A stretch of 64,000 nt of DNA from Pseudomonas peradeniyensis (GCF_014268935.2 NZ_JABWRJ020000001.1:62001-126000), one strand, 5' to 3'. Shown: positions 26,778 through 39,229, numbered from the stretch's first letter. A program made the numbers and translations. The notes: generated by a model not told the origin, from the letters alone.

Positions 26778-28121
26778 ATGTACAAGTCCAGCCTGGCCCT
26801 GGCCGTGGCACTGGGGGTTCTCGCCCAACAAGCAGGCGCTGCCGGTTTCATCGAGGACAGCAAGCTGTCCCTGAGCTCGCGCACCATGTACTTCAACAAC
26901 GATAACCGTGAAGCCCACGGCAACCCTCGCCCGGATCAGCGTGAGTCCGGCCAGGGCTTCAAGCTCGACTACATCTCGGGCTTCACCGAAGGCACCGTCG
27001 GTTTCGGTGTTGACGCCCAGGCCCTGTGGGGCATCCGTCTGGACGGCGGCAAGGGTTATCACAAAGGTGGTTTCTTCCCGGATGACGGCAAAGGTGCTGC
27101 GGACCAGTGGGCCCGTTTCGGCGCCAATGCCAAGGCTCGCTTCTCCAAGACAGAAGCGCACTTCGGTAGCGCTCTCGCGCCGAACCTGCCGATTCTGGTC
27201 TCCAACGATGGTCGTCTGCTGCCACAGACCTTCGAGGGCGGCACCATCCAGTCGAAGGAAATCGACAACCTGACCATCAACGCCGGTCAGCTGACTCACG
27301 CCATGGGCCGTGCTTCGAGCAACCGTACCGGTCTGTCCGTTGCTGGCGCCACTGCCGAAAGCAACAAGTTCCGCTACGGCGGTCTGGACTACAAGCTCAC
27401 TCCGGACCTGACCCTGCAGTACTACTACTCGAACCTGGAAGATTTCTACAAGCAGCACTTCCTGGGAGCGACCCACGTCTTCAAGATCGCTGACGACCAA
27501 TCGTTCAAGACCGACCTGCGCTACTTCGACAGCAGCAGCGATGGCAAGAACGGCCACGACAGCACCTATAACTTCAGCAACAACGGCGGCTACGCCAAGA
27601 ACACCGGCAAGGTCGACAACAAGACCTGGTCCGCCATGTTCACCTATACCCTGGGTGGCCATGCGCTGATGCTCGGCCGTCAGCAGATCGGTGACGACGG
27701 TGGCTTCGTCTGGATGGGTCAGGGCAACCTGGTCAACGACAGCGGTACTTCGGAAGGTGCTGGTGGTTCCAGCTTCTACCTGTTCACCGACAGCATGATC
27801 AACCAGTTCGCCCGTGCTGGCGAGAACACCAACTTCGGTCAGTACTCCTATGACTTCGCCGGTCTGGGTGTGCCGGGCCTGAAAGCGTCTGTTTCCTACC
27901 TGCGCGGTGATGATATTCGCTACAAGAGCGGCCACGGCACCTACAACGAGTGGGAACGTGACGCCCGCGTCGACTACACCATCCAGCAAGGTACCTTCAA
28001 AGGCCTGGGCTTCAGCCTGCGCCAGGGCGTGTACCGTGGCAGCGGTGGTTCGACCAGCGAGTTCACCAAAGACCAGGACCAGACTCGCTTCATCGTCAAC
28101 TACACTTACGCCTTCATGTAA
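26778..28121 (+). CDS. OprD-family outer membrane porin (OprE/OprQ-like)
   Basis: A protein of 447 residues with a signal peptide (MYKSSLALAVALGVLAQQAG, cleavage after AGA or AAG). The mature start FIEDSKLSLSSRTMYFNNDN, the early GFKLDYISGFTEGTVGFGVD and PNLPILVSNDGRLLPQTFEG, and a C-terminus ending in an aromatic strand (RFIVNYTYAFM) are typical of OprD 18-strand channels. Its place between the tau and ssu genes suggests uptake of organosulfonates or related sulfur sources. The true substrate is unknown. An intrinsic terminator follows. Confidence 0.93.
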   Translation: MYKSSLALAVALGVLAQQAGAAGFIEDSKLSLSSRTMYFNNDNREAHGNPRPDQRESGQGFKLDYISGFTEGTVGFGVDAQALWGIRLDGGKGYHKGGFFPDDGKGAADQWARFGANAKARFSKTEAHFGSALAPNLPILVSNDGRLLPQTFEGGTIQSKEIDNLTINAGQLTHAMGRASSNRTGLSVAGATAESNKFRYGGLDYKLTPDLTLQYYYSNLEDFYKQHFLGATHVFKIADDQSFKTDLRYFDSSSDGKNGHDSTYNFSNNGGYAKNTGKVDNKTWSAMFTYTLGGHALMLGRQQIGDDGGFVWMGQGNLVNDSGTSEGAGGSSFYLFTDSMINQFARAGENTNFGQYSYDFAGLGVPGLKASVSYLRGDDIRYKSGHGTYNEWERDARVDYTIQQGTFKGLGFSLRQGVYRGSGGSTSEFTKDQDQTRFIVNYTYAFM

Positions 28122-28138
28122 GTCGTAGCGGCATCAAG

Positions 28139-28168
28139 AAAGCCTCGCCTAGTGCGAGGCTTTTTTGT
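28139..28168 (+). terminator. Intrinsic terminator after the porin gene
   Basis: The stem AAGCCTCGC / GCGAGGCTT with loop CTAGT is followed by six T. It starts about 18 bases after the stop codon. Confidence 0.9.
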
Positions 28169-28285
28169 GTCTGCGAATCCGTATTCTTAATGGTTATAAA
28201 TAAATCGATATTTATTCTTTTTATTTTTATTCGGAAGCAGGCACATTGAACCCACAAGGCCAGACACAGCACAGGAGCCGCTTCC

Positions 28286-28924
28286 ATGAGCCTCAAACTT
28301 GGCGATATCGCCCCCGATTTCGAACAGGATTCCAGCGCCGGCAAGATCCGCTTCCACGAATGGCTGGGCGACAGCTGGGGCGTGCTGTTCTCCCACCCGG
28401 CCGACTTCACCCCGGTGTGCACCACCGAGCTGGGCCTGACCGCCAAGCTCAAGGAGGACTTCGCCAAGCGTGGCGTGAAAGCCATCGCCTTGTCGGTGGA
28501 CCCGGTCGACTCGCACCACAAGTGGATCGATGACATCAACGAGACTCAGAACACCGTGGTCAACTTCCCAATCATCGCCGACGCCGACCGCAAGGTCTCC
28601 GACCTGTACGACCTAATCCACCCCAACGCCAGCGACACCCTGACCGTGCGCTCGCTGTTCGTCATCGACCCGAACAAGAAGGTGCGCCTGACCATCACCT
28701 ATCCGGCCAGTACCGGGCGCAACTTCAACGAGATCCTGCGGGTGATCGACTCGCTGCAGCTGACCGACAACTACAAGGTCGCCACGCCAGGCAACTGGCA
28801 GGACGGCGACGAGGTAGTGATCGTGCCTTCGCTCAAGGACGAGGACGAAATCAAACGGCGCTTCCCGAAAGGGTACCGGGCGGTGAAACCCTATCTGCGA
28901 CTGACCCCGCAACCGAATCGATGA
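28286..28924 (+). CDS. lsfA: LsfA 1-Cys peroxiredoxin
   Basis: A 212-residue peroxiredoxin of the Prx6 class. The peroxidatic Cys45 lies in DFTPVCTTELG, and no resolving Cys is apparent (C45 is the only cysteine I see). The C-terminal extension RFPKGYRAVKPYLRLTPQ is typical. LsfA was first found in Pseudomonas as a protein induced when sulfate is scarce; it reduces peroxides. It probably counters oxidants made while flavin and iron oxygenases release sulfite. The upstream 28180-28235 is very AT-rich, a likely promoter. Confidence 0.95.
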   Translation: MSLKLGDIAPDFEQDSSAGKIRFHEWLGDSWGVLFSHPADFTPVCTTELGLTAKLKEDFAKRGVKAIALSVDPVDSHHKWIDDINETQNTVVNFPIIADADRKVSDLYDLIHPNASDTLTVRSLFVIDPNKKVRLTITYPASTGRNFNEILRVIDSLQLTDNYKVATPGNWQDGDEVVIVPSLKDEDEIKRRFPKGYRAVKPYLRLTPQPNR

Positions 28925-28966
28925 GGTATTCCTCGTTGCATTGCTCTTAGCCAAGCAGGGATCTTC

Positions 28967-28990
28967 GGGCCGTTTCGACGGCCCTTTTTT
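28967..28990 (+). terminator. Intrinsic terminator after lsfA
   Basis: The stem GGGCCGT / ACGGCCC with a TTCG tetraloop is followed by six T. Confidence 0.92.
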
Positions 28991-29018
28991 ATTGTTCCGA
29001 AGGGTGGAGGTGGTTGAG

Positions 29019-29072
29019 CGTGGGAGCGGGCTTGCCCCGCGATGGCCATCGCGGGGCAAGCCCGCTCCCACG
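29019..29072. repeat. REP pair downstream of lsfA
   Basis: CGTGGGAGCGGGCTTGCCCC... and its inverted copy ...GCAAGCCCGCTCCCACG meet at ATGGCCAT, giving a near-perfect 27-bp hairpin. It lies between the lsfA terminator and the ssuE promoter. Confidence 0.9.
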
Positions 29073-29129
29073 TTGTTTGAAATGTATTTTTGATCTAAAC
29101 AAATGCAAAAATATGATTTCTAGATATAT

Positions 29130-29150
29130 GTGACGAACTGTTAATGTCAC
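29130..29150. promoter_or_regulatory. Dyad GTGAC-N11-GTCAC upstream of ssuE
   Basis: GTGAC (29130-29134) and GTCAC (29146-29150) form an inverted repeat in an AT-rich region 60 bases before the ssuE start. It could be a regulator site for sulfur control, but a chance match is possible. Confidence 0.35.
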
Positions 29151-29210
29151 TTCCATCCAGCGGGGACAACCCCTCGCGGCCCTGCAATCGAATCGAAGGA
29201 AGCGCTTTCA

Positions 29211-29804
29211 ATGCTGGTTGTTTCTGTCGGTGGTAGCCCCAGTCTTCGTTCACGCTCCGGCGTGCTGCTAGAACGCTCGCGCGACTGGCTGCAGGAGCGC
29301 GGCGTAGAGGTGGCGACCTTCCAGGTGCGGGAATTCCCCGCCGAGGACCTGCTCCACGCGCGCTTCGACAGCCCGCAGGTGCGTCACTTCAATGAACTGG
29401 TGGCCCAGGCCGATGGCCTGGTGGTTGCCACTCCGGTGTACAAGGCGTCGTTCGCCGGTGCCCTGAAGACCTTGCTCGACCTGCTGCCCGAGCGTGCCCT
29501 GGAACACAAGGTGGTCCTGCCGATCGCCACCGGCGGCAGCATCGCCCACATGCTGGCCGTGGACTACGCCCTCAAGCCCGTGCTGTCGGCCCTCAAGGCG
29601 CAGGAGACCCTGCAGGGGATCTTCGCCGACGACAGCCAGGTCGCCTACGGCGAAGGCACCCGACCCGCGCAACTGGCCGCTGCCCTGGAGCAGCGCCTGC
29701 AGGATTCGCTGGAAACGTTCCACAGCGCCCTGGCGCGCCGGCCTCGGCCGGTGGTGCCGGGCGAGCTCAACGAACGCCTGATCAGTGCCCGTTGGAGCAT
29801 CTGA
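29211..29804 (+). CDS. ssuE: NAD(P)H-dependent FMN reductase of alkanesulfonate desulfonation
   Basis: A 197-residue flavodoxin-like reductase. The start [16 protein letters not shown] is the phosphate-binding loop; [20 protein letters not shown] and [20 protein letters not shown] match SsuE, including the tyrosine in VDYALKP that SsuE has where some relatives differ. It supplies reduced FMN to SsuD. It is the first gene of ssuEADCBF. Confidence 0.94.
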   Translation: MLVVSVGGSPSLRSRSGVLLERSRDWLQERGVEVATFQVREFPAEDLLHARFDSPQVRHFNELVAQADGLVVATPVYKASFAGALKTLLDLLPERALEHKVVLPIATGGSIAHMLAVDYALKPVLSALKAQETLQGIFADDSQVAYGEGTRPAQLAAALEQRLQDSLETFHSALARRPRPVVPGELNERLISARWSI

Positions 29805-29899
29805 TCGCCCGCTACACCGCTTGACCGTTGTTCCCACCTTACTCGCCCGTCAACGAGGCAAGCAGGTGCTACCCGAACCCACTCGCACAGGAGAGCGCC

Positions 29900-30865
29900 A
29901 TGCGCACAATCTTCTTGCGTCGCGGTCTGGTCGCCCTGTTTGCGGCGGCTGTGTCCTTCGGCGCCATCACTCAAGCCCAGGCCGAGAGCCTGCGCATCGG
30001 TTATCAGAAATACGGCACCCTGGTGCTGCTCAAGGCCAAGGGCTCGCTGGAAAAGCGCCTGAAGGAACAGGGCATCGACGTGCAATGGACCGAGTTCCCC
30101 GGCGGCCCGCAACTGCTCGAAGGCCTCAACGTCGGCTCCATCGACTTCGGCGTGACCGGTGAAACCCCGCCGGTGTTCGCCCAGGCCGCGGGTGCCGACC
30201 TGCTGTACGTCGCCTATGAGCCGCCAGCCCCGCACAGCGAGGCGATCCTGGTGCCGAAGGGATCGACGATCCAGTCGGTGACGGAACTCAAGGGCAAGAA
30301 AGTCGCCCTCAACAAGGGTTCCAACGTGCACTACCTGCTGGTGCGCGCCCTGGAAGACGCTGGCCTCAAGTACACCGATATCCAGCCTGTCTACCTGCCA
30401 CCGGCCGATGCCCGCGCCGCCTTCGAGCGCGGCAGCGTCGACGCCTGGGTGATCTGGGACCCGTACCAGGCCGCCGCCGAGCAACAGCTGCAGGCACGCA
30501 CCCTGCGTGACGGCAAGGACCTGGTCGACAACCACCAGTTCTACCTGGCCACCCGCAGCTATGCCACCCAGCACCCGGCGGTGATCAACACCCTGGTCGA
30601 GGAAGTGCGCGCCGTGGGCGAATGGTCCCGGGCCAACCCGCAGCAGGTCACCGACCAGGTCGCGCCGCTGCTCGGCCTGCCCGCCGACATCACCCTGACC
30701 TCGGTGAAACGCCAGGGCTACGGCGCCGCGCCGCTGACCCCGGAAGTGATCGCCGCGCAGCAGAAGATCGCCGACACCTTCCAGGCCCTGAAGCTGATTC
30801 CCAAGCCCTTGAGCATCAAGGACGTGATCTGGACACCCCCGGCCAAGGTCGCCAGCGCGCCTTGA
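29900..30865 (+). CDS. ssuA: Aliphatic sulfonate-binding protein
   Basis: A 321-residue solute-binding protein with a signal peptide (LVALFAAAVSFGAITQAQA). Features are LRIGYQKYGTLVLLKAKGSL, GSIDFGVTGETPPVFAQAAG and VDAWVIWDPYQAAAEQQLQA, typical of SsuA. The ATG at 29900 follows ACAGGAGAG and opens on the signal peptide, so a longer frame upstream is unlikely. It binds alkanesulfonates for SsuCB. Confidence 0.94.
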   Translation: MRTIFLRRGLVALFAAAVSFGAITQAQAESLRIGYQKYGTLVLLKAKGSLEKRLKEQGIDVQWTEFPGGPQLLEGLNVGSIDFGVTGETPPVFAQAAGADLLYVAYEPPAPHSEAILVPKGSTIQSVTELKGKKVALNKGSNVHYLLVRALEDAGLKYTDIQPVYLPPADARAAFERGSVDAWVIWDPYQAAAEQQLQARTLRDGKDLVDNHQFYLATRSYATQHPAVINTLVEEVRAVGEWSRANPQQVTDQVAPLLGLPADITLTSVKRQGYGAAPLTPEVIAAQQKIADTFQALKLIPKPLSIKDVIWTPPAKVASAP

Positions 30866-30925
30866 ACGATTCGCCTGCGCCGGGGCGCCGCCCCGGCATG
30901 AGCCACCCTTGAGGAGACAACTCCA

Positions 30926-32074
30926 ATGAGCCTTAACATCTTCTGGTTCCTCCCCACCCACGGTGACGGCAAGTACCTGGGCACCAGCGAAGGCGCCCGC
31001 GCCGTCGACCACGGCTACCTGAGCCAGATCGCCCAGGCCGCCGACCGCCTGGGCTTCGGCGGCGTGCTGATCCCCACCGGACGTTCCTGCGAGGACTCCT
31101 GGCTGGTGGCGGCCTCGCTGATCCCGCTGACCGAGCGCCTGAAGTTCCTGGTGGCCCTGCGCCCGGGGATCATTTCGCCGACCGTGGCCGCGCGTCAGGC
31201 CGCCACCCTCGATCGCCTGTCCAACGGCCGTGCGCTGTTCAACCTGGTGACCGGCGGTGATCCGGACGAGCTGGCCGGCGATGGCCTGCACCTGAACCAC
31301 CAGGAACGCTACGAGGCGTCGGTGGAATTCACCCGCATCTGGCGCAAGGTGCTCGAAGGCGAAACGGTCGACTACGACGGCAAGCACATCCAGGTGAAAG
31401 GCGCCAAGCTGCTCTACCCGCCGATCCAGCAGCCGCGTCCGCCGCTGTACTTCGGTGGCTCCTCCGAGGCCGCCCAGGACCTGGCCGCCGAGCAGGTCGA
31501 GCTGTACCTGACCTGGGGCGAGCCGCCGGCGGCCGTTGCTGAGAAGATCGCCCAGGTGCGCGAGAAGGCTGCGGCCCAAGGCCGTGAAGTGCGCTTCGGC
31601 ATCCGCCTGCACGTGATCGTGCGGGAAACCAATGAAGAAGCCTGGGCCGCCGCCGACAAGCTGATCTCGCACCTGGACGACGACACCATCGCCCGCGCCC
31701 AGGCATCGCTGGCGCGCTTCGACTCAGTCGGCCAGCAGCGCATGGCCGCCCTGCATGGCGGCAAACGCGACAAGCTGGAAGTGGCGCCGAACCTGTGGGC
31801 CGGTGTCGGCCTGGTGCGTGGCGGCGCCGGCACCGCGCTGGTGGGTGATGGCCCGACCGTCGCGGCGCGGGTCAAGGAATATGCCGATCTTGGCATCGAC
31901 ACGTTCATTTTCTCTGGTTATCCACACCTGGAGGAGTCGTACCGCGTCGCCGAGCTGCTGTTCCCGCACCTGGACGTGCAGCGCCCGGAGCAGCCGAAGA
32001 CCGGTGGCTACGTGAGCCCGTTCGGTGAAATGGTCGCCAACGACATCCTGCCCAAGTCCGTGTCGCAGAGCTGA
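30926..32074 (+). CDS. ssuD: FMNH2-dependent alkanesulfonate monooxygenase
   Basis: A 382-residue luciferase-like TIM-barrel enzyme. Matches to SsuD include [60 protein letters not shown] and [20 protein letters not shown]. With FMNH2 from SsuE and oxygen it splits C1 and longer alkanesulfonates into aldehyde and sulfite. Length fits the family. Confidence 0.97.
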   Translation: MSLNIFWFLPTHGDGKYLGTSEGARAVDHGYLSQIAQAADRLGFGGVLIPTGRSCEDSWLVAASLIPLTERLKFLVALRPGIISPTVAARQAATLDRLSNGRALFNLVTGGDPDELAGDGLHLNHQERYEASVEFTRIWRKVLEGETVDYDGKHIQVKGAKLLYPPIQQPRPPLYFGGSSEAAQDLAAEQVELYLTWGEPPAAVAEKIAQVREKAAAQGREVRFGIRLHVIVRETNEEAWAAADKLISHLDDDTIARAQASLARFDSVGQQRMAALHGGKRDKLEVAPNLWAGVGLVRGGAGTALVGDGPTVAARVKEYADLGIDTFIFSGYPHLEESYRVAELLFPHLDVQRPEQPKTGGYVSPFGEMVANDILPKSVSQS

Positions 32075-32085
32075 GGACCGGGGCC

Positions 32086-32883
32086 ATGAGTCGTGCATCC
32101 CCCACCACCTGGTCCAAGCGCCTGGCGCCCTGGGCCCTGCCGATCCTGCTGCTGGCGGTATGGCAGCTGGCGGTCAGCGCGGGCTGGCTGTCGACCCGCA
32201 TCCTGCCGGCGCCGAGCGCGGTGGTCAGTGCCGGTGTCGAGCTGGTGCGCAGCGGCCAGCTCTGGACCCACCTGGCCATCAGCGGCTGGCGTGCCGGCCT
32301 GGGCTTCGTGATCGGCGGTAGCCTCGGCCTGTTGCTGGGCTTCATCACCGGCCTGTCGAACTGGGGCGAGCGCCTGCTCGACAGCTCGGTGCAGATGATC
32401 CGCAACGTGCCGCACCTGGCGCTGATCCCGCTGGTGATCCTGTGGTTCGGCATCGACGAGTCGGCAAAGATATTCCTGGTGGCGCTGGGGACGCTGTTCC
32501 CCATCTACCTGAACACCTACCACGGGATCCGCAACGTCGATCCGGCACTGGTGGAGATGGCGCGCAGCTACGGGCTATCGGGCTTCGCATTGTTTCGCCA
32601 GGTGATCCTGCCGGGGGCGCTGCCCTCGATCCTGGTCGGCGTGCGCTTCGCCCTGGGCTTCATGTGGCTGACGCTGATCGTCGCCGAGACCATCTCGGCC
32701 AACGCCGGCATCGGCTACCTGGCGATGAACGCCCGCGAGTTCCTGCAGACCGATGTGGTGGTGCTGGCCATCGTCCTGTACGCGGTGCTCGGCAAGCTGG
32801 CCGACCTGGCCGCCCGGGGCCTGGAGCGGGTGTGGCTGCGCTGGCACCCGGCGTACCAGGTGGCGAAGAAGGAGGGCGCATGA
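32086..32883 (+). CDS. ssuC: Alkanesulfonate ABC transporter permease
   Basis: A 265-residue permease with about six helices. Family features are [20 protein letters not shown], the EAA-type loop [20 protein letters not shown] and [20 protein letters not shown]. Its stop overlaps the ssuB start (ATGATGA), so the two are co-translated. Confidence 0.95.
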   Translation: MSRASPTTWSKRLAPWALPILLLAVWQLAVSAGWLSTRILPAPSAVVSAGVELVRSGQLWTHLAISGWRAGLGFVIGGSLGLLLGFITGLSNWGERLLDSSVQMIRNVPHLALIPLVILWFGIDESAKIFLVALGTLFPIYLNTYHGIRNVDPALVEMARSYGLSGFALFRQVILPGALPSILVGVRFALGFMWLTLIVAETISANAGIGYLAMNAREFLQTDVVVLAIVLYAVLGKLADLAARGLERVWLRWHPAYQVAKKEGA

Positions 32884-33695
32884 TGACCGTGCTCAAGGAA
32901 CAGCCGCCACGCCTGCTGCGTGGCATCCCCCTGGCGGCCCGGGACCTGCGTCGCACCTTTGGCCAGCGTGAAGTGCTGCGTGGCATCGACCTGCACATTC
33001 CGGCCGGCCAGTTTGTCGCCATCGTCGGTCGCAGTGGCTGCGGCAAGAGCACCTTGCTGCGCCTGCTGGCCGGGCTCGACCAACCCAGCGCCGGCCAACT
33101 GCTGGCGGGGGCCGCACCGCTGGCCGAGGCCCGCGAGGATACCCGCCTGATGTTCCAGGACGCGCGTCTGCTGCCCTGGAAGAAGGTGATCGACAACGTG
33201 GGCCTGGGCTTGTCCGGCAACTGGCGGCCCCGCGCCCTGGAGGCATTGGAGGCGGTCGGCCTGGTCGATCGCGCCAACGACTGGCCGGCGGCGTTGTCCG
33301 GCGGCCAGAAGCAGCGGGTGGCCCTGGCCCGGGCGCTGATTCACCAGCCGCGCCTGCTGCTGCTGGATGAGCCACTGGGCGCGCTGGATGCCCTGACCCG
33401 TATCGAAATGCAGCAATTGATCGAGCGCCTGTGGCGCCAGCACGGTTTCACCGTGCTGCTGGTCACCCACGACGTCAGCGAAGCCGTCGCCGTGGCCGAC
33501 CGGGTGATCCTGATCGAAGACGGCGCCGTCGGCCTGGACCTGGTCGTTGATCTGCCCCGGCCACGGGTGCGGGGTTCGCACCGCCTGGCGGCGCTGGAAA
33601 GCGAAGTGCTCAACCGTGTTCTGTCCGTCCCGGGCACGCCGCCCGATCCGGAACCTGTAGCCCCATTGCCCACGCAGTTGCGTTGGGCTCACTGA
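32883..33695 (+). CDS. ssuB: Alkanesulfonate ABC transporter ATP-binding protein
   Basis: About 270 residues. Walker A is [12 protein letters not shown], the signature [16 protein letters not shown], Walker [14 protein letters not shown], switch His in [13 protein letters not shown]. An ATG three bases upstream is also possible; I chose 32883 because GGAGGG at 32871-32876 is better spaced. The proline-rich C-terminal tail ([16 protein letters not shown]) is outside the ATPase core. Confidence 0.95.
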   Translation: MTVLKEQPPRLLRGIPLAARDLRRTFGQREVLRGIDLHIPAGQFVAIVGRSGCGKSTLLRLLAGLDQPSAGQLLAGAAPLAEAREDTRLMFQDARLLPWKKVIDNVGLGLSGNWRPRALEALEAVGLVDRANDWPAALSGGQKQRVALARALIHQPRLLLLDEPLGALDALTRIEMQQLIERLWRQHGFTVLLVTHDVSEAVAVADRVILIEDGAVGLDLVVDLPRPRVRGSHRLAALESEVLNRVLSVPGTPPDPEPVAPLPTQLRWAH

Positions 33696-33724
33696 ATCCT
33701 CGAAGCCGCAAAAGGAATGACGCC

Positions 33725-33940
33725 ATGACCATCAAAGCCATCAACGTTCGCAACCAGTTCAAAGGCACCGTGAAGGAAATCCTCGAAGGCCCGGTACTGT
33801 CGGAAATCGACGTGCAGACCGCCTCCGGTATCGTCACTTCGGTGATCACCACCCGCTCCGTGAAGGAACTGGAGCTGCAGGTGGGCAGTGAAGTGATCGC
33901 CTTCGTGAAATCGACCGAGGTGTCCATCGCCAAGCTCTGA
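33725..33940 (+). CDS. ssuF: Molybdopterin-binding (Mop) protein of the ssu operon
   Basis: A 71-residue protein consisting of one Mop/TOBE-like domain (AINVRNQFKGTVKEILEGPV and EIDVQTASGIVTSVITTRSV). In Pseudomonas the gene ends the ssu operon and was reported as needed for growth on sulfonates, although how it acts is unclear. The ATG follows AAAGGAATG. A REP pair follows 20 bases after the stop. Confidence 0.9.
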   Translation: MTIKAINVRNQFKGTVKEILEGPVLSEIDVQTASGIVTSVITTRSVKELELQVGSEVIAFVKSTEVSIAKL

Positions 33941-33959
33941 TTTCCGGTGTCTTGCGAAG

Positions 33960-34048
33960 CGTGGGAGCGGGCTTGCCCCGCGATGGCGTCAGTCGACACA
34001 TCTACGTGGCCTGACTTGACGCTATCGCGGGGCAAGCCCGCTCCCACG
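33960..34048. repeat. REP pair between ssuF and the TetR gene
   Basis: Two inverted REP units (33960-33984 and about 34024-34048) of the GGGGCAAGCCCGC class flank a 40-base centre. They lie between convergent genes and probably act in transcript ending. Confidence 0.9.
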
Positions 34049-34053
34049 CGGGA

Positions 34054-34680
34054 TCAGCGCTTGGCCAGAAACGGCGGCAGATACAGCCCCAGATACGCCT
34101 CGAACACCCGCATCCCCTCTTCCGCCATGCGTGGCGTGATCGCTTCATGCAACTGCATCGAGCGGGCATACACCCGGTCGCTCAGCTCCATCGCCAACGC
34201 GAACACATCCATGTCCCGAGGCATCGCCGGCAGCTGGAAATGCCGGTCGAACAGCCGGTGCATCAGCTCGCCCAGCTCCAGGTCGTGCTGACGGTCGGCC
34301 TGCACCACCTCACTCAACCCATGCTGGGCCAGGATCAACTGCCGCGCCGCGGCATCTTCGTTGTAGATGTCGAGCATGCGCTGCTCGATCAGCCGCGACA
34401 GTTGCGGCCAGGTACTGAATGCGCTGCTGTCGATAGGCGCGTTCAGGGCCTCGCGAAATGCCCGGTGCACATCGGCGGTCAACGCCTCGAGCAAGGCCGG
34501 CACGCTGGCGAAGAAGTGATACACCGACGACGGCGGAATCTGCGCCCGTTCGGCCACGCTATAGATCGACAGCGCCGCCACCCCTTGCCCGGCCAGCAGC
34601 TCGCGGGCCGCGGCCAGGATCGCTTCGATCCTGGCCTGGCTGCTGGCGCGTGGCTTGCGCGGGGAGGTGGGGCGGGTCAT
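34054..34680 (-). CDS. TetR-family regulator coupled to gshA
   Basis: A 208-residue protein. The N-terminal HTH is clear (RIEAILAAARELLAGQGVAA, LSIYSVAERAQIPPSSVYHF, FASVPALLEALTADVH). The C-terminal ligand domain is not recognised. The ATG overlaps the gshA stop (TGATG), so it is made with GshA. Longer frames upstream run through gshA and are not credible. It may control the gshA unit or the neighbouring ssu genes; neither is shown. Confidence 0.9.
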   Translation of the reverse strand: MTRPTSPRKPRASSQARIEAILAAARELLAGQGVAALSIYSVAERAQIPPSSVYHFFASVPALLEALTADVHRAFREALNAPIDSSAFSTWPQLSRLIEQRMLDIYNEDAAARQLILAQHGLSEVVQADRQHDLELGELMHRLFDRHFQLPAMPRDMDVFALAMELSDRVYARSMQLHEAITPRMAEEGMRVFEAYLGLYLPPFLAKR

Positions 34681-36272
34681 CAGTTGCTGATCGCCAGGAT
34701 GCTGGCCTGGTAGGCGCCGACGAACAGGTCGAAGTCGCCCACCTCCTGCTGCTCCAGGCGCGACTGCTCGGCCAGGGACTCGCGGGCGAGGGTCTCGAAG
34801 GCCTGCTGGCGCTCGGTGGGCAGCGGCTGCTCGCGGAAGCTCTCGGCGTGCAGGCGGCTCTGGCGCAGGGAGAACTGGACGAAGCTCTCGTCGTGCTCGG
34901 TCATGCGCGCCAGCACCTGGGCCGATGGCGTCAGCTCGGGGTCGTCGACCTTGGCCTGCTGCGCTTCCAGGGCCTTGGCGTGTTCGTTGCCGCCCTGGGC
35001 GCGGTCGAGCAGCCCGGCCAGCTGGCCGATGCGTTCGATCAGTTCGCTTGCCCATGCCTTCAGCGCGACCGGCTGGCCGTCACGGCGCAGCTCCAGGCCC
35101 GGGCGCCGGCCCTCCTTGACCACGGTGAGGAAGTTGTCGGTGCACTGGCCGCACTCGCCGTTGTCCAGCTGCGGGCTTTCTTCCAGGGCGCAGAACAGCA
35201 GGAAGGCGTCGAGGAAGCGCGCTTCGGTCAGGTCGATACCCACCGGCAGGAACGGGTTGATGTCCAGGCAGCGCACTTCCACGTACTGCACGCCACGGGA
35301 GGTCAGGGCCTGGATCGGCCGCTCGCCGGTGTAGGTGACGCGCTTGGGGCGGATGTTCGAGTAGTACTCGTTCTCGATCTGCAGGATGTTGGTGTTCAAC
35401 TGCACCCACTCGCCATCCTTGTGCGTGCCGACCTCGACATAGGGCGGGTAGGGCGTGCCGACGGCCTTGCGCAGGCTGTCGGTGTAGCTGGCCAGGTTGT
35501 TGTAGCAGGGCGTCAGGCCCGCCTGGGCGTTGCTCTGGTAGCCCAGGTCGCTCATGCGCAGGCTGGTGGCGTAGGGCAGGTAGAGGGTCTGGGCATCCAG
35601 CTCTTCGAGCTGGTGCGGGCGGCCGCGCAGGAAGCCTTTGTCCAGGGCCGGGGAGGCGCCGAACAGGTACATCAGCAGCCAGCTGTAGCGGCGGAAGTTG
35701 CGGATCAGCGCGATATAGGCCGAGGACTGGTAGTCGCGGTCGTCCTGCTCGCCGCCTTCGGCGTCGCGCAGCAATGGCCACAGCGCCTCGGGCAGGGAGA
35801 AGTTGTAGTGGATGCCGGCGATGCACTGCATGGTGCGGCCGTAGCGCAGGGCCAGGCCCTTGCGATAGACGTGCTTGAGCTTGCCGATGTTCGAGCTGCC
35901 GTATTCGGCGATCGGGATGTCTTCCTCGGCCGGCAGCGCGCAGGGCATCGATGGGCTCCACAGGTATTCGTCGCCCAGCTTGGTGTAGACGAAACGGTGG
36001 ATCTGGTCGAGGCTTTCGAGCACCTTGGCCGGGTCGGCCAGGGCCGGGGTGATGAACTCCAGCAGCGACTCGGAATAGTCGGTGGTGATCTGCTCGTTGG
36101 TCAGCGCCGAACCCAGGGCCTCGGGGTGCGGGGTCTGGGCCAGGCGACCGTCATCGGTCACGCGCAGGCATTCGCGCTCAATGCCGTGCAGGCACTGCTT
36201 GAGCAGGTCGATATTGTCGCCGAGCAGGCTCAGGCGGCGGTTGAGGAGGTCGCTCAAGATGGATTCCTTCAC
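34680..36272 (-). CDS. gshA: Glutamate-cysteine ligase
   Basis: A 530-residue proteobacterial type 1 GshA. Matches include [60 protein letters not shown] and HYNFSLPE. It joins Glu and Cys in the first, rate-setting step of glutathione synthesis in the cytoplasm. Its length fits the family. It lies downstream of the sulfur region that supplies cysteine and is followed by the overlapping TetR gene. Confidence 0.97.
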   Translation of the reverse strand: MKESILSDLLNRRLSLLGDNIDLLKQCLHGIERECLRVTDDGRLAQTPHPEALGSALTNEQITTDYSESLLEFITPALADPAKVLESLDQIHRFVYTKLGDEYLWSPSMPCALPAEEDIPIAEYGSSNIGKLKHVYRKGLALRYGRTMQCIAGIHYNFSLPEALWPLLRDAEGGEQDDRDYQSSAYIALIRNFRRYSWLLMYLFGASPALDKGFLRGRPHQLEELDAQTLYLPYATSLRMSDLGYQSNAQAGLTPCYNNLASYTDSLRKAVGTPYPPYVEVGTHKDGEWVQLNTNILQIENEYYSNIRPKRVTYTGERPIQALTSRGVQYVEVRCLDINPFLPVGIDLTEARFLDAFLLFCALEESPQLDNGECGQCTDNFLTVVKEGRRPGLELRRDGQPVALKAWASELIERIGQLAGLLDRAQGGNEHAKALEAQQAKVDDPELTPSAQVLARMTEHDESFVQFSLRQSRLHAESFREQPLPTERQQAFETLARESLAEQSRLEQQEVGDFDLFVGAYQASILAISN

Positions 36273-36385
36273 GCGTCAGTCGCCCCAATATGGGGGTAGG
36301 GATGACGGTCTACAAGGGTAGTTGGGAAAGGAACTGGCGTTGTCGCCTGGTTTACGCGGTTCCGGCTCGGTTCAGCGTTGGTTTT

Positions 36386-36482
36386 GGGCCGCTTCGCGCC
36401 CCATCGCCGGCAAGCCGGCTCCCACAGAGCATGCATCCCCCTGTGGGAGCCGGCTTGCCGGCGATGGGGCGCGAAGCGGCCC
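36386..36482. repeat. REP pair, GCCGGCAAGCCGGC class, between gshA and the thioesterase gene
   Basis: GGGCCGCTTCGCGCCCCATC followed by GCCGGCAAGCCGGCTCCCACAG meets its inverted copy after a 12-base centre. The core GCCGGCAAGCCGGC differs from the more common GGGGCAAGCCCGC type. The long arms reach GGGCCGCTTCGCG / CGCGAAGCGGCCC. Confidence 0.9.
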
Positions 36483-36521
36483 TGAGTGCTGTCGAAAATA
36501 CCGCAGATGTGGCTCCGTCAG

Positions 36522-36904
36522 CTAGAGAACCGCGAAGGTTCCCTGGGCCTTGGCCACCAGCTTGTCGTCCTGAAGCACGTCGGCGTCGACCACCAGCGTG
36601 CGCCGCCCGGCGTGCAGCACCCGGGCGGTGCACAGCACCTCGCCCTCGCTGACGGCGCGCATGTAGTTGATCTTGCACTCGATGGTCACGCTCTGCTGGT
36701 CGAAGCCATGGCTGGCCGAGCAGGCCAGGCCCATGGCGATGTCCACCAGGCTGAAGATCGCTCCGCCGTGCAGCTTCTGGCCGCGGTTGCGCAGGTGCGG
36801 TTCGAGCGCCAGGGCCACCTCTGCAACACCCGTGTCCAGGCGTTGCAGGCGGCAGCCCAGGAGCTGGCTGAAGGCGCTCTCGACGTACGCTTTCGGTACG
36901 TCCA

Positions 36905-36905
<1 letters not shown>
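36522..36905 (-). CDS. PaaI-like hotdog-fold thioesterase
   Basis: A 127-residue hotdog thioesterase. The family pattern is seen in RNRGQKLHGGAIFSLVDIAM (HGG-x-I-x-x-x-x-D) and TIECKINYMRAVSEGEVLCT. Such enzymes cut acyl-CoA thioesters. The ATG overlaps the tex stop (TGATG), so it is translated with tex. Its substrate is unknown. Confidence 0.9.

Positions 36906-39229
<2,324 letters not shown>

Noticed and set aside
29645-31672. Minus-strand frame of 675 codons opposite ssuE-ssuA-ssuD
   Set aside because: It runs across three solid genes on the other strand and shows only shadow composition.
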